Assembly (NCBI GenBank): GCA_021613335.1
Contig: JAJTWR010000407.1
Span: 222,501-286,500, forward strand
Source of the DNA: Whitmania pigra
Lineage: Eukaryota > Annelida > Clitellata > Hirudinida > Haemopidae
Length of the DNA: 64,000 nucleotides
Direction: 5' to 3'
Each line of letters begins with the position of its first letter. Positions within the stretch are counted from its first letter, which is position 1. The position numbers and the translations under genes are program-made. Positions 29,196-40,570 of this stretch are shown here, one piece after another. Under the pieces are notes generated by a model, which searched no databases, was not told where the DNA came from, and saw only the letters and a list, made by a program, of their open reading frames with translations.

Positions 29196-30632
29196 TAATA
29201 ACAACAATAACAATAATAATAATAATAATAACAGTGATAGTGATAATGATAATAATCATAATAATAATAACAATAATAATAATAATAATACCCATTGTTT
29301 ACTTTTAATCATAAATAATTTGATGACTTGCAAAAGCATTTTATTGAGATAATCAAACACACCACAAAATAACATTAAATTTCACAAATAACTAAAGTTT
29401 AAGGATCCTTTGTATATTTTTCCCATAATTTCAATATAGGTTTTTTCTCAATATCGTATGAAAAATATTAATTAAATTATAAAACAGGAAATGAAATGGC
29501 ATATATCTGACCAGATATTGGATTGTTCCAACAAAAGATGTGCAGATGCTGTCTTGAGAAACTTCTTTAGCATATCCAAGATCAATAATTTTGTAAACAA
29601 TCTAAATTTTTTGAATCTTTTGAAATGAAGGGATTCATAAATTTTAAAATCTATTTTACTATTAAGGTAGTCTAATTCCAATAATGGTCAAATATTGGTA
29701 ATAATCTAAGTATTAATTACAACAATTATTGAAAATAATAATAATGATAGTTAATTATGATTCCAGTTATAAAATGAAATTCTAAAAGCACAAGTATAAA
29801 TTTTCAGATATGTTGAAAACAATTTGTTCCTGACTTTAATTTTAAACTGAAGATGTTAATATGAAAATTATTAATTTATTTATTATTTAATTTAGTAATA
29901 TTTACTAATAAATTATTCTAAATTTATGACATCTTTGCATACAAAGATACCCTGCGTCCTGGCGATTTATGGAGCACAATGTTCTCGGGTTTCAAATCTC
30001 TATGATAAATCCTCAAATTGTGCAAGTACTTAATTGCATCAGAAATATCATGGGCTATTGCTTTCACTTGAATTTCTTCGAGACCAAACATGTTATGAGG
30101 ATGATTCAATTCCTAAAATATGGATAGACTTGCTGGAAATAAGATAAATACATGTGGCACAATTGTAACTGTTATTATTCAATACGGAATAACATAGCTC
30201 AAACTTTATTCAAAGCAAGTCAGTCTAACAACAAAAATCAAGTAAGTTGTTAAAGTCCCCAAACCTTTCTTAGATCTCCACTGTTACAATATTCCATTGC
30301 TAAAACTGGGTTTGCCAAAACGTTGAATCCTTTCAACTCGTCTGGAAGAGGTATACTTTTGACGATATATGGACAGTCTAATCTCAGCATGATGTCACAT
30401 TCATTCTGCCATCTTACTTTCATTCTTTCAGTCATGGTTTTTTGCTTACATTCCTTTACCACCAAATATGCACCATCCTAGTTTTAAAAAATCAAAATAA
30501 CATATTTCTTCATATAAAGATTTCTTTCAAAATACAAACCACTTTGTTCACAAACAGACGAACGTTTCCAAAGCCACCGGATCCCAACAAAGCGTCTGTT
30601 TCTCTCCATTCATTTGTACTAGTGGGTGACAT
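25468..30632 (-). CDS. IKBKB: IkappaB kinase, IKK-alpha/beta type
   Basis: NF-kappaB pathway Ser/Thr kinase; IKBKB is used for the alpha/beta class as a whole. Nineteen exons: 30543-30632, 30265-30477, 29951-30112, 29512-29601, 28751-28881, 28511-28618, 28272-28401, 27931-28146, 27557-27691, 27351-27442, 27185-27286, 27047-27093, 26751-26806, 26572-26667, 26304-26343, 26136-26232, 25921-26065, 25668-25740, 25468-25559; 704 aa. Kinase: GSGGFGNV at 17-24, Lys38, HRD Asp140, DLG at 162-164, and an intact SxxxS activation loop (Ser173, Ser177 in SICTSFVGT). Then the lobe ending [15 protein letters not shown], a ubiquitin-like domain (~275-345) and a long helical scaffold/dimerisation region ending [12 protein letters not shown]. 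The exon 9 and exon 18 donors are ambiguous; an alternative exon 18 donor (25649) would end the protein at 25517. Head-to-head with NAGA. Confidence 0.9.
29043..29292. repeat. (AAT)n microsatellite
   Basis: About 250 bp of AAT units with GAT and AAC variants, in the IKK intron between exons 4 and 5. Open frames on both strands are Ile or Leu runs. Confidence 0.95.
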
Positions 30633-30992
30633 TTCTAAGATTTACAGTGTTACCAGATTATGAAATCCGCCCTTATATCAAATCAAGCATCTATGCGGGA
30701 AAATATATTTTCAGGATATGGAATTTCCAGATAAAACCATAAACTGTTTTAGCGTTTTATTTATCAAATGAATCCAACCCATATTAGCCGGTAAATTGAC
30801 TAAATTCTATCATCAAACTGATTTGAATAAAATTAATATTATTGTGTAATTTTATTAACATTTAAAATGCTTAAGTCAACTCAAGTATGCACATGACAAC
30901 AAGATATGAAGTTTCTCATATGACAGGCACACCCACTAAATTTGATATAAAAGTGATTTTTTTTTGTTGCTCTGAAGCATTAGATCTTAGCG
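30633..30992. promoter_or_regulatory. Shared IKK/NAGA head-to-head promoter region
   Basis: 360 bp between divergent ATGs. I saw no obvious kappaB-type site or TATA box. Confidence 0.45.
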
Positions 30993-32781
30993 ATGTTGAA
31001 GGTTTTTGCACTATTCTGTCTTTGTGTGGCATTTACGGCAGCTCTGGACAATGGAGTTGCCAGGACTCCACCTATGGGATGGATGAGCTGGGAGAGGTTC
31101 AGATGCAATGTGGATTGCGTAAATGACCCCGACAACTGCATCAGGTTTGAAAATGGCAACAATTTTACATAAACACGAATTTGGCCTTACGAAAGTACTT
31201 GTCTTGCAGCGAGAAGTTGTTCGTTGACATGGCCGATAGAATGGCTGCAGAAGGTTACAGAGAGGCTGGTTACGAATACGTCATTATTGACGATTGCTGG
31301 TCTTCTAAGGAAAGAGATGAAAATGGAAGATTGCAGGCAGATCCCAAGAGGTTTCCCCATGGAATCAAGTGGCTTTCTGACTATGTTTGTACACATAAAA
31401 TTGTTTTACTGAACTTGTTTAAATTTCAGAATCACTACAAATAGCCTTTCAGATGATATTAAAATAATTGATTTAAATTTTTAGGTTCATGCAAAGGGAC
31501 TGAAGTTTGGCATCTATGGAGACTTTGGCACCAAAACATGTGGAGGTTACCCAGGCAGTGAATACTATCTTCAAATTGATGCCCAGACATTTGCTGATTG
31601 GGGAGTTGATTACTTCAAAATGGATGGATGCTATTCCTCTCCCACTCAATATGAAGATGGTGAGTTGAGCATTAAAGGTTTACTAACAGAATGGAATAAA
31701 AATAAGTTCCTTATTGAATGTTGGAGATGTTTCGATTTTCAGTATATGCGGAACAGTGAATCAAACATTTTTGTTTATCAGGTTATCCTATCATGGGATT
31801 CTTTTTGAACCAGACTGGAAGACCCATTGTTTATTCATGCAGTTGGCCAGCGTACCAAGAACCCAAGACAAAGGTATGATTCTTTTAAATTAATTTTCAA
31901 AATTCTTAACTTATCATGTAATTAATAAATGATTGTTTCATCTGCTCAGCCAAATTATGAAAAGATTGCCAAATATTGCAACCTATGGAGAAACTACAGA
32001 GACATCCAGGATTCATGGTCGAGTGTGCAAAATATAAGTAACTTCTTTGGAGAGGATCTGCATGACTTCATGAAATATGGAGCCCCAGGAAGTTTCAATG
32101 ACCCTGATATGGTTTGTCAACATTTATTTATGAATTACTAACATCTAATCTTTACCAATGAAGGAGGATTGAAGGACTAATTCAATAGCCAGTTCAAAAA
32201 AATTATCCTATTGCACCTTATTGTCCAGATCATCATTGGCAACTTTGGTTTGAGTGAGGATCAGCAGAAGACCCAAATGGCTCTTTGGAGCGTCATGGCT
32301 GCTCCGCTCATCATGTCAAATGACCTCAGAGACATGAAGCCTTTCTCAAAATCCCTTCTCCTTAATAAATCTGCCATCGCCATCAATCAAGATGCTCTTG
32401 GCATTCAAGGAAAGAGACTCAAGAAGGTTGGCATTTCACTGACCGGCTGTTCATTTACGTCACTATTATTAATTTTGTTCACTTACTTTACTAAATCATT
32501 AATTTGAAACACCTTCATAGATGAAAGATATTGAGATCTGGACCAAGCCCATCCTGCCAAAGGGTGACCTCGCCTTTTCAATTGTGAATTTCGGTAACAA
32601 GATACCCACGAAAGTCACTGTGAAGATTTCTGATCTTGGTCTGAACAACCCTGCTGGCTATTACATCAATGAAGTTTTTGATGGATTTCAATTCCCCAAG
32701 AAATACCTGCCCACAGACCTGTTCACAGTCAAGGTCAACCCAAGCGGCGTCTTTTTCGGAAAGGCCAAGCAGTTGTCTTAA
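30993..32781 (+). CDS. NAGA: Alpha-N-acetylgalactosaminidase (GH27)
   Basis: Lysosomal retaining glycosidase that removes terminal alpha-GalNAc from glycoproteins and glycolipids. Seven exons in phase: 30993-31144, 31210-31384, 31485-31659, 31782-31873, 31950-32111, 32229-32426, 32521-32781; 404 aa (human 411). A signal peptide (~17 residues, [17 protein letters not shown]) precedes [16 protein letters not shown]. The nucleophile is Asp156 in YFKMDGC and the acid/base is Asp219 in IQDSW. Substrate-pocket residues Ser188 and Ala191 (CSWPAY) are those of NAGA, not the Glu/Leu of alpha-galactosidase A. The C-terminal beta domain ends [12 protein letters not shown]. Confidence 0.95.
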
Positions 32782-33601
32782 ACACATTTATTATTCTTAG
32801 CATTATATTTTTTATGCAATTTGAGACATAATTTATAATGATGATTATTTGTGATTGTGTGTTTGTGATTTCTAAACAAGGAAGACGTACGAGTTATTTC
32901 ATTGTTTTAATAACATACATGCACCACAAACATATGAAAAAGGAATTTCAAAGCTAATATAATGTACAGAAAAGAATCTTAACCAACCCAATGTTGGAGG
33001 TACATTAACTAAAAGTGACTTGGGACAATTAAAGCATTCACTGAGGTGAGGTTGGATAGGTTATTACAGAAGTAAAACAGCCTTAATCCTGGAATGGTGT
33101 CCCACATGCCACCAATTCTTTGTTCCGTGTGATAGATGTTGCTGGCATTCATGCTTACATAAGAGCTCAAATAAAGTGGCTGACATTTTTGGACCATTAA
33201 TAACAAAATCAATAATTCAAACTAAAACGAAAAACATAACAAACATTAAGTTGTTATATTAAACACTTTGAATCCTCAGAAGCTGTGAAATTTACTCCCA
33301 AACAATGAAAATAATTTTAAACATAAAAACTCAATAGGCCACATCAAGCTAGAAGATCAATAAATTAAACTTAGGTTATGAACACAATCTAGATAAGAAA
33401 TAGTGAATTTAAAAATTTCATGCATGATTAAAACATCCAGAAAACCCAACTCCTGAGCAGAAATAAAAGTTAACTTAGCTAGAGATTAAACATTGATTCC
33501 AAGATCTTTTGAAATTAGTAAAGACAAGTACAACATACTGATAGAAGTCTTACAATCACCTCCTGATACTCGATGGAGAATTTTACAAATGTCTCATGTG
33601 A

Positions 33602-36600
33602 CTAATTTTCACCAGCCCCGACCTCTTGGGGTTTGGAGATGCTACGATAATATTCCACCATAACCTTCCAGGCTCGTGGAGACATGAAACCATTGGGTGG
33701 CTCAATTCCAGCCTGAGCCATTGACCTCATCTTTGTTCCGGAAATGAAAACGAAATCTTCCTTGTGAGCTTCATCAAAAAAGTCCATCTTCTCCTTCTTT
33801 GCGTTATAGGCTGCTACTCTGAAAGGCACGATTTCCAATTGATCTAATCCAGGAGCCATGGTGAGAACCTAAACAAACAAGTAAACAAAACATTTAATTG
33901 TGATTCAGCAAGTTACATGCAGGAATCATATATTTAATTTAACATTAAAATTCTGTTTATGGTATTCAACCTTAGCCCCATGAGAGGGTTCATAAAGGTC
34001 CTTCTTAGTGTCTGGGTGAGGCATTCCAGCAGGATCCCTTCCTACTATGTAAAAGTTGGCACCTGCAGACAGCCTTGACTTAGCATGCCATTGCACCTTT
34101 GAAATAAAAAAATCATCAATTCCAAGTAAGCTCCAGCAACTTCCTAACTAAACAACCAAACCATAATATGTGAAGAAAACACATTGAAATTCCAACAACT
34201 TACTTCAGTTGGACCAGCATACATCATGGGTGATGGGAAAATGGCCATCACAGTGGATTTTGGGTCAAGCACACCGTCCTCGAGGAGGCAATGGTGCTGT
34301 TTCATCCTCCATGGCAGCGGGACATCATCATCCTTGGTCCACCCTCCTGCATTTTCAAGACATGGTTTTTTTGGGTTAAAAGTAACAATTTAAAAGTTAC
34401 AAACGGCGAGTCAAATCTACCGAGAGGATGGAGAAGAAGTATTGGATTTTTGAAGCCCTTCTCCAACAACTTTTTTCTAGTGTCGGAAATCAGGAGAGCG
34501 TGACCATTGTGAATCGGATTTCTCAGTTGAAAGGCAAACACAGCATCCGCCTTGAAAGCATAAAATTTAGCAATAATCACTAAATTGCTTAGTGTAACTT
34601 CATTTGTAATTGTAACTTCATTTATATAGCGCCATATGCATAGCGTCAGAGGCGCTTCTTGTAACCATTTATATAGCGCTCCTTCCCAAGGGAGCTGACG
34701 GCAGTGCAGGATGGGTTTCGAATAAGACACATTACGACTGTTGCCATTACCACCATATGCAGGCACGTAACCCATTCGGCTAATCTGCACGCCAGTGACT
34801 ATCAAACAAAGAAGTTTCTAAAAAACCAAAGTTCATTTAATTAAAAATACATTTCAAAACAAACACTGAGTTCTGCAAATTTGTTTTTGAGTTGATTCGG
34901 AGTGAGTCTGTAAGCGTCGAGTCCATCATTCCACTTGATTGGTTCAAGAACTTCCACATCACCACCGCAAAGCCAATCACCCACTTCATAAATCATCTAA
35001 AAAGCAACTCAAAATTTTTATTTTTACTATTATTCTTAATTTAAGGCAATATTTTGTCAAGTGACATCTTTAAAGGTGCATTTGTAAATGGCAACATAAT
35101 TTTATTTAAAAAGCGTTTCACGAGTGCAACATTGCAGACTTGGACTTTCACTCCATCTTTCAAAATTGTTTTCGAAACAAAAAAAACAACCTTAACGTAA
35201 GGATGGCCTTGATTAGAGGTTCCAAACTGTCTTGAGCATCTTTCTTCCTTTCTGTGCTCAAAGAATTCGGGAGTTCGAAGAATGGCCACTCTTCTGCCAC
35301 CGTGCGACAGAGCAATGGCTTCTGATCCCTTAACTCTTTCCTTGTCCTCAGTGGAAATTGCCAAAACAATTGGAATAGACTGGTTGTTGTTGTGTCCTGC
35401 TTCCAGCAAGCATCCAAAATGAAGAGCCTGCAGATATTCTTTCTCTCTCATGAAGCCACTTAAGGGTGAAGCCCAACCTTCTGACAATATCTGTACCCAC
35501 TGGAGATCTATCTGATGAAGGTGATTAATAATGTTCAGCAAACATCTTCACTAATTCAAAACCATTGTAACAACTTCAAAGACTTAGAATGATAAGTTGA
35601 ATTTTTACTAGGGCCAACATGTTCAGATAAAAATTAATAGTTAACTAAGTAATTAATGAGCAGATAATTGAATGCAGTAAAGAAGGTTTTGGCAGTGGTT
35701 TCTTAGGAACTTCAAAATAGTAATTTAATAGTGCAAAATCTTCCATCTTCTGAGACGTGTAAACAAATCAACCAGCAAACTAACTTAAACAAATATAAAA
35801 TGTACAAGTGCATTCATGAGATAATGAGGAACATGTGGGAAGATGCTGCACAACTCAGCAGCAACTAGTCTTGGCTAGAGGCATTTCCTCACTCCAACAT
35901 GAATAACTAACTCTTCAAAGGTGGATGTATATGTGATAAGGAACATTAGCAAAAATTGCAATAATAGTAACTTATTAAACGATATACAAAATGTTATACA
36001 TAAAAAGTTTAAACTTTTAATATTAATTTATTAAAACCAAAAGCCATAAAAAATTTTTAACCAAATTAAACTAGAAACAAGCTCAAATCATGGAATAAAT
36101 GAAACACCATCATTGAATGGAAAATAAAAGTAAATACCAGTAAAAATACTACAAGAATCTAAAACATATTTAACATTACATTTACATAAAATACATTTTA
36201 TCCTATAAAATTTTTAAAATCATTCTTGACTCAAATACATGCATAAATAATGACAGTAATATGGTAATGTCTGATATATGTAATGTGTGGACGTCTGATG
36301 TTTGCAATGAGCATATGCCACATGCGTATAATGTTTTAATATCTCCTAACCTCATTAATCTCAATGGCAGGCAAGAGCTCCATCTCCTTCATAAAATGTC
36401 CTTTTTTATCATCAGGAACAAAAAGTTCTTTCACAAGGTCCACGTTAGACCTTGAAATTACTCCCTGATCAAACATAATAAAAGAACAAGCATTAAGATT
36501 ATAGATATTCCAAACTGATTGTTAACACAATATCAACAACAATATCATTATGCAGACACAATCAACAACATCAGCAATCACGCAATCCTTTATCGTCACT

Positions 36601-38025
36601 TATCATCAAGTTTGAACTTTCAAAGCCGACATTACAATGGCAATAATTGTTGTATGTAATTCATATAATTCATATAATTTTCAAACTATCAGTGCTAATG
36701 AAAGGCCTGCATGAACCTTCTCAATGAGACAATTGACAATTTGTTGAATGCATTCATGAATGCTTAGTTCCCCTGCCCTCAAAACCAACTCTGGATTGTC
36801 AGGAGGTTCGTATTCTTGATCGATGCCCGTAAATCCTGAACAAAGAAAATAATATCCGTAATATCACTAAATATTCAACTCTTCAATGCCTCCACTTAAT
36901 CTAATTAACAATTTTCCAAGCATAAAATGCATAAAATCACTCAATCCAAATTCCTCTGTTGCCCATTCTTTAACACATTCTCAAAAATAAAACTGATTAC
37001 ATTTTGGGCAAGAAATATTCTTGCATGAATCATTTTCTTTTCATTAGATTAGATGAGTGCAAAAAATTCAAACCGTGAATTTCTCCTTTCCTAGCTTTCT
37101 TATAGAGCCCCTTTGGATCTCTCATCTCACAAACTTCAAGCGAGGTGTTGACCCAGCACTCGATGAACGGCAACCCTGCATCTTCATGGACCATCCTAGC
37201 TTCAAGTCGATCCTGCAACATTTTTTCAAGTCACAAGACAGTAGTGCCAGTCCCAAAGAAAGAAAATTTATTTTAAATTTGTTGGACAACATATCCATGA
37301 CAACGTGTTGTAATTTTTGGCACCTTTTACTACAGTTTGTCATAAACTTAAAGCAATTAAATGACATGAAGCTAAAAAAAAAATTATCATATAAACATGC
37401 TGGACAATTTATGGATAACTAAGTTACCATTATTATATCAAATACAAAGACTATAAATTATTGCATGAAACATATGGTATCACCTTTTTAAATGGACTGA
37501 TAAAACTGGTCAAACACACAATGCCAGCATCAGCAAAAAGTTTGGAAACTTCAGAAACTCTTCTTATATTTTCCTCTCTCTCTTCTGGACTGAACCCCAA
37601 GTCTTTATTTAATCCAACTCTTATGTTGTCACCATCTAGACTGTACGAAGTAATGCCCCGATCCACCAAGAATGATTCAAGTTCAAAAGCCAACGTAGTT
37701 TTACCAGCAGCTGACAATCCTTTTGTTAAGCAAGCACAAAAGTTGCGTAACACTTTCATTCCAGGTTCACTTAAGATGTAAATTATCATTCAAACATACC
37801 TGTAAACCAAACGGTGCAACCTCGGAATCTGCCTCCGTTACCGAGAACTTGACCCCTCTTTGCTCTGGACACATGTTGCTTTTGATAAGTTACATTGGTT
37901 GCTTTTCGCTTGGGACGATCGTTCTGTTGACAATGATAATACATCTCAACGTTTAACGAACTCGTAGTAATGAACTAAGTAGTAATGAAGATTCATTTAA
38001 TAACCTCAAAGCCATTAGCCTGCAT
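33602..38025 (-). CDS. PAPSS: Bifunctional PAPS synthase
   Basis: Makes the universal sulfate donor: the C-terminal ATP sulfurylase forms APS and the N-terminal APS kinase phosphorylates it. Twelve exons in phase: 38005-38025, 37800-37923, 37484-37719, 37074-37212, 36717-36835, 36351-36464, 35191-35511, 34865-34996, 34421-34550, 34204-34346, 33971-34096, 33602-33868; 623 aa (human PAPSS1 624). Kinase: P-loop GLSAAGKTT at 49-57, [15 protein letters not shown]. Sulfurylase: [22 protein letters not shown] at 410-419 (HxGH site), [20 protein letters not shown] near the end. The domain order is the animal one. The first exon codes only seven residues. Tail-to-tail with NAGA (32,782-33,601 is AT-rich 3' flank without a gene). 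Confidence 0.96.
34605..34806 (-). mobile_element. tRNA-derived SINE with GCGCTATATAAAT tail
   Basis: In the PAPSS intron between exons 8 and 9. Read on minus, a tRNA-like head has a box A match (TTAGCCGAATGGGTTA, ~34783-34768) and about 55 bp later a box B match (TATTCGAAACCC, ~34724-34713). It ends in two copies of the GCGCTATATAAAT motif (34680-34667 and 34632-34619) and a short GTTACA-type tail. Such a motif is common at the 3' ends of L2/CR1-mobilised SINEs. Clean target duplications were not identified. Confidence 0.55.
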
Positions 38026-40489
38026 CCTCAGAAGTCGTACGAAGAGCACAGTACAGAGGAGGCACTAGCGAGCATCAACGGGCATCAACGCTTAAGCGCT
38101 GATAGTATTTCTTCTTCAGAAACTCGTTGTAAGCAAGTAAGAACTGGATCTAGCTGCGAGACATTGTATTGTTAATCGACGACTAAATCTTAAATAGTAT
38201 CAAATAAAATATAAACTATTCATATTTAAAAATCTTCATTTAACTCTGTTAGCTGGCAAATCAAGTCGGTTATATTCTTATCTCATTTATTATCTTACTT
38301 CATCTTATTTTACCTCAATTTCACGGAATTATTTTAGATCATAAATTTAAAAGATCAAATGTAATATATAAAAAATTCCATGAAATTTATTGAAATTATA
38401 AGAGTTTACTATCAATTTAATTTAATTGTCCAAGAGATGACAATGTTGTTTGTAAGATCGCACGTGTGGAAAGACAGTCTGTAAAGTTTACAGCACATTA
38501 AAATAAAATTTAAAAGAATAAATCTATTAAAAGCCTCTCAAAATCTAAACAGATAGCTATCAGCAAGGGTTCTGTGCTAAATTCGCCTTAAACAGCAATC
38601 TATAAAAATGATTCTTCTTGCAGCTTCATAATTATCATTGGCGGATCGATACGTCTTATGATTTCAAGTCCACAAATCGACCACTAATTCTTAATTTTGA
38701 TGCTTAATTAATCTTACCAGATTTTTGACAAAAGGGTCAGCGGTAACTCTAGCTGCATTTCTCGTTTAACATCGGAGATAGAGGCGACGCCTAACTCGTC
38801 TGTTAATATTATTCAAGTGCCTCGAGCGCAAGAGACCTTTTCTCTCTGAAAGTGATTGTTCTGGGACGTAATTGGGTGGTACATCGGCCTAGACCAGGGA
38901 GCCGCCGAGCCTAGCCGACAGCCGATTTGAAGTTAAGCCCAGCCAAGCTGAATAATATCGCAGCCGCCGTCGTTTTTTAAATCATAAAATTGTTCAACAA
39001 AGTCAAATTCTATTATATTCATAATAAAGGTGACAGCAATTTTAGGCGCTTGATTCATTATCATAAAACATGTGCCAGTTTCCGGCACGGTGGTTCATGC
39101 TTGTTAACATCACGACATGACAATGTAATTAATATTTTCTTTGACACATTTTTGTAATACAAATTCAAAATAAAATAAATATGCAAATTGATATCATATA
39201 CATTTATTTGTTAGACATCGGATTATTATTTAGTAGTAACAATAGCAATTACAAATTATAAGTGCATGTTTTTTATATTAAGGATTGATGTATGGTTGTA
39301 AACACTAGGCACTACCTCTTCTTAATGCATTTATAAAATGATAATATATGTATGCAGTTTATCATTTATTGGAAATATTATTTTTATTACACGGCTTATT
39401 TGAAAACAAAATGCGACATGAGGGGAATAACGCATTTTCAATCATTAGTAGATCTACATTAAAGACAATACAATAGAGTAACACATTTGCAATTATATTT
39501 TCGTATATAAAATGACCTTTGGGCAATTTAAAACAAGCTGCGGCTAGGCAGCTAAATTCCGAGCTGTTTCTTACAAACCCTCGACTCCCAGGTCTACAAC
39601 GGCCCCGTCCTGACCCCCCTTGGAAAATGATGAAATGACTTCCCTGCGAGCAACTGTTGTTTTAGAATCTCAGTTACAGAGGCGTCGCTTCAGTTTTAAT
39701 CAGAAGGTGGGAGAAACCCACCTGGTTATATGACTTTTTCTTTGTTTCTCACCAAATCACGTCTCTGCAGATTTGCCGTAACGGGCAATGGCTAACAATG
39801 AGTCACCATTGATTAATGCTCGAAGCATATGGTCCGACTCACCCTAACTGAAGACATATTCAAATCGCTTTATCCATTATTTAAAACGCCATGAAAATGT
39901 TCACTGAATATCATTTGGTCATGCCGAACTTCCATTTACGAAAGATCAGATGTAACCTATAATTTAAGGTGCGCACTCGTAGTCTTTAATTAATGTGAAT
40001 TGAGAGTGGATTTGTGTTGTGTTGTGATGGCGGTACCACTTTTCACTCATTAACATAGATTTTCATAACCTTAAGCACAGCCACGCTTGATATTAAGATT
40101 ATAGATAAAACTTAATGATTTCTATAAAATTTACATGACGAAAGATTCAGAAATCCACGAAACGAATTCTAAAAAAAAACACCATAGGAATTTTCCAGAA
40201 AGCACTACTTTTTCATAAATAAGATTATGTGCGCAATTTCACGACCAACCAATTGAATTCTTGTAGCTACACGAACAAGCTAAAAATAGACACGCGATAC
40301 TTTTCTAAAAAAAAATAGTTCCTTAGGCTATCCCGTCTTATAGAATATTAGAGATACACACATTAATTTTAACACATAAAAAATAAACTTTTAATAAGTT
40401 GATTCACGTAGTTTTTTATCGACACAAAATGAAATCATTTTCACGAAATTAGTTAAATGCGCAGATGACGTGGATGGCGTAAGAATTTT
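38026..40489. other. Intergenic, no gene seen; GC-richer patch
   Basis: AT-rich sequence 5' of PAPSS. One patch at 38860-38980 is much richer in GC (repeated AGCCGCC/GCCTAGCC), and another less marked one lies at 39540-39800. I found no splice-bounded open frame, tRNA or snRNA signature. Confidence 0.5.
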
Positions 40490-40570
40490 GTCGGACATGT
40501 ATAAATTGAAGCCAACGGTTCTCGTTACCGTGCTAATTCCGTTGTTCAATCGAGGGGAGGACTGGGACCG
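40490..40570 (+). promoter_or_regulatory. Orphan promoter and first-exon candidate
   Basis: TATAAAT at ~40500 is followed ~30 bp later by a GC-richer segment and a strong donor at 40570/40571 (ACCG/GTGAGTAATC). An ATG at 40496 would open 24 codons to the donor, but it overlaps the TATA. I could find no downstream coding exon, so if transcribed it is a UTR exon of an unseen gene or a noncoding RNA. Confidence 0.3.

Noticed and set aside
33009..33212. 67-codon minus frame downstream of PAPSS
   Set aside because: Beyond the PAPSS stop codon; no homology recognised, probably 3' UTR or intergenic.
38860..38980. 5S rRNA or snRNA gene
   Set aside because: Checked by eye for 5S internal control regions and U1/U2/U6 motifs; none match.
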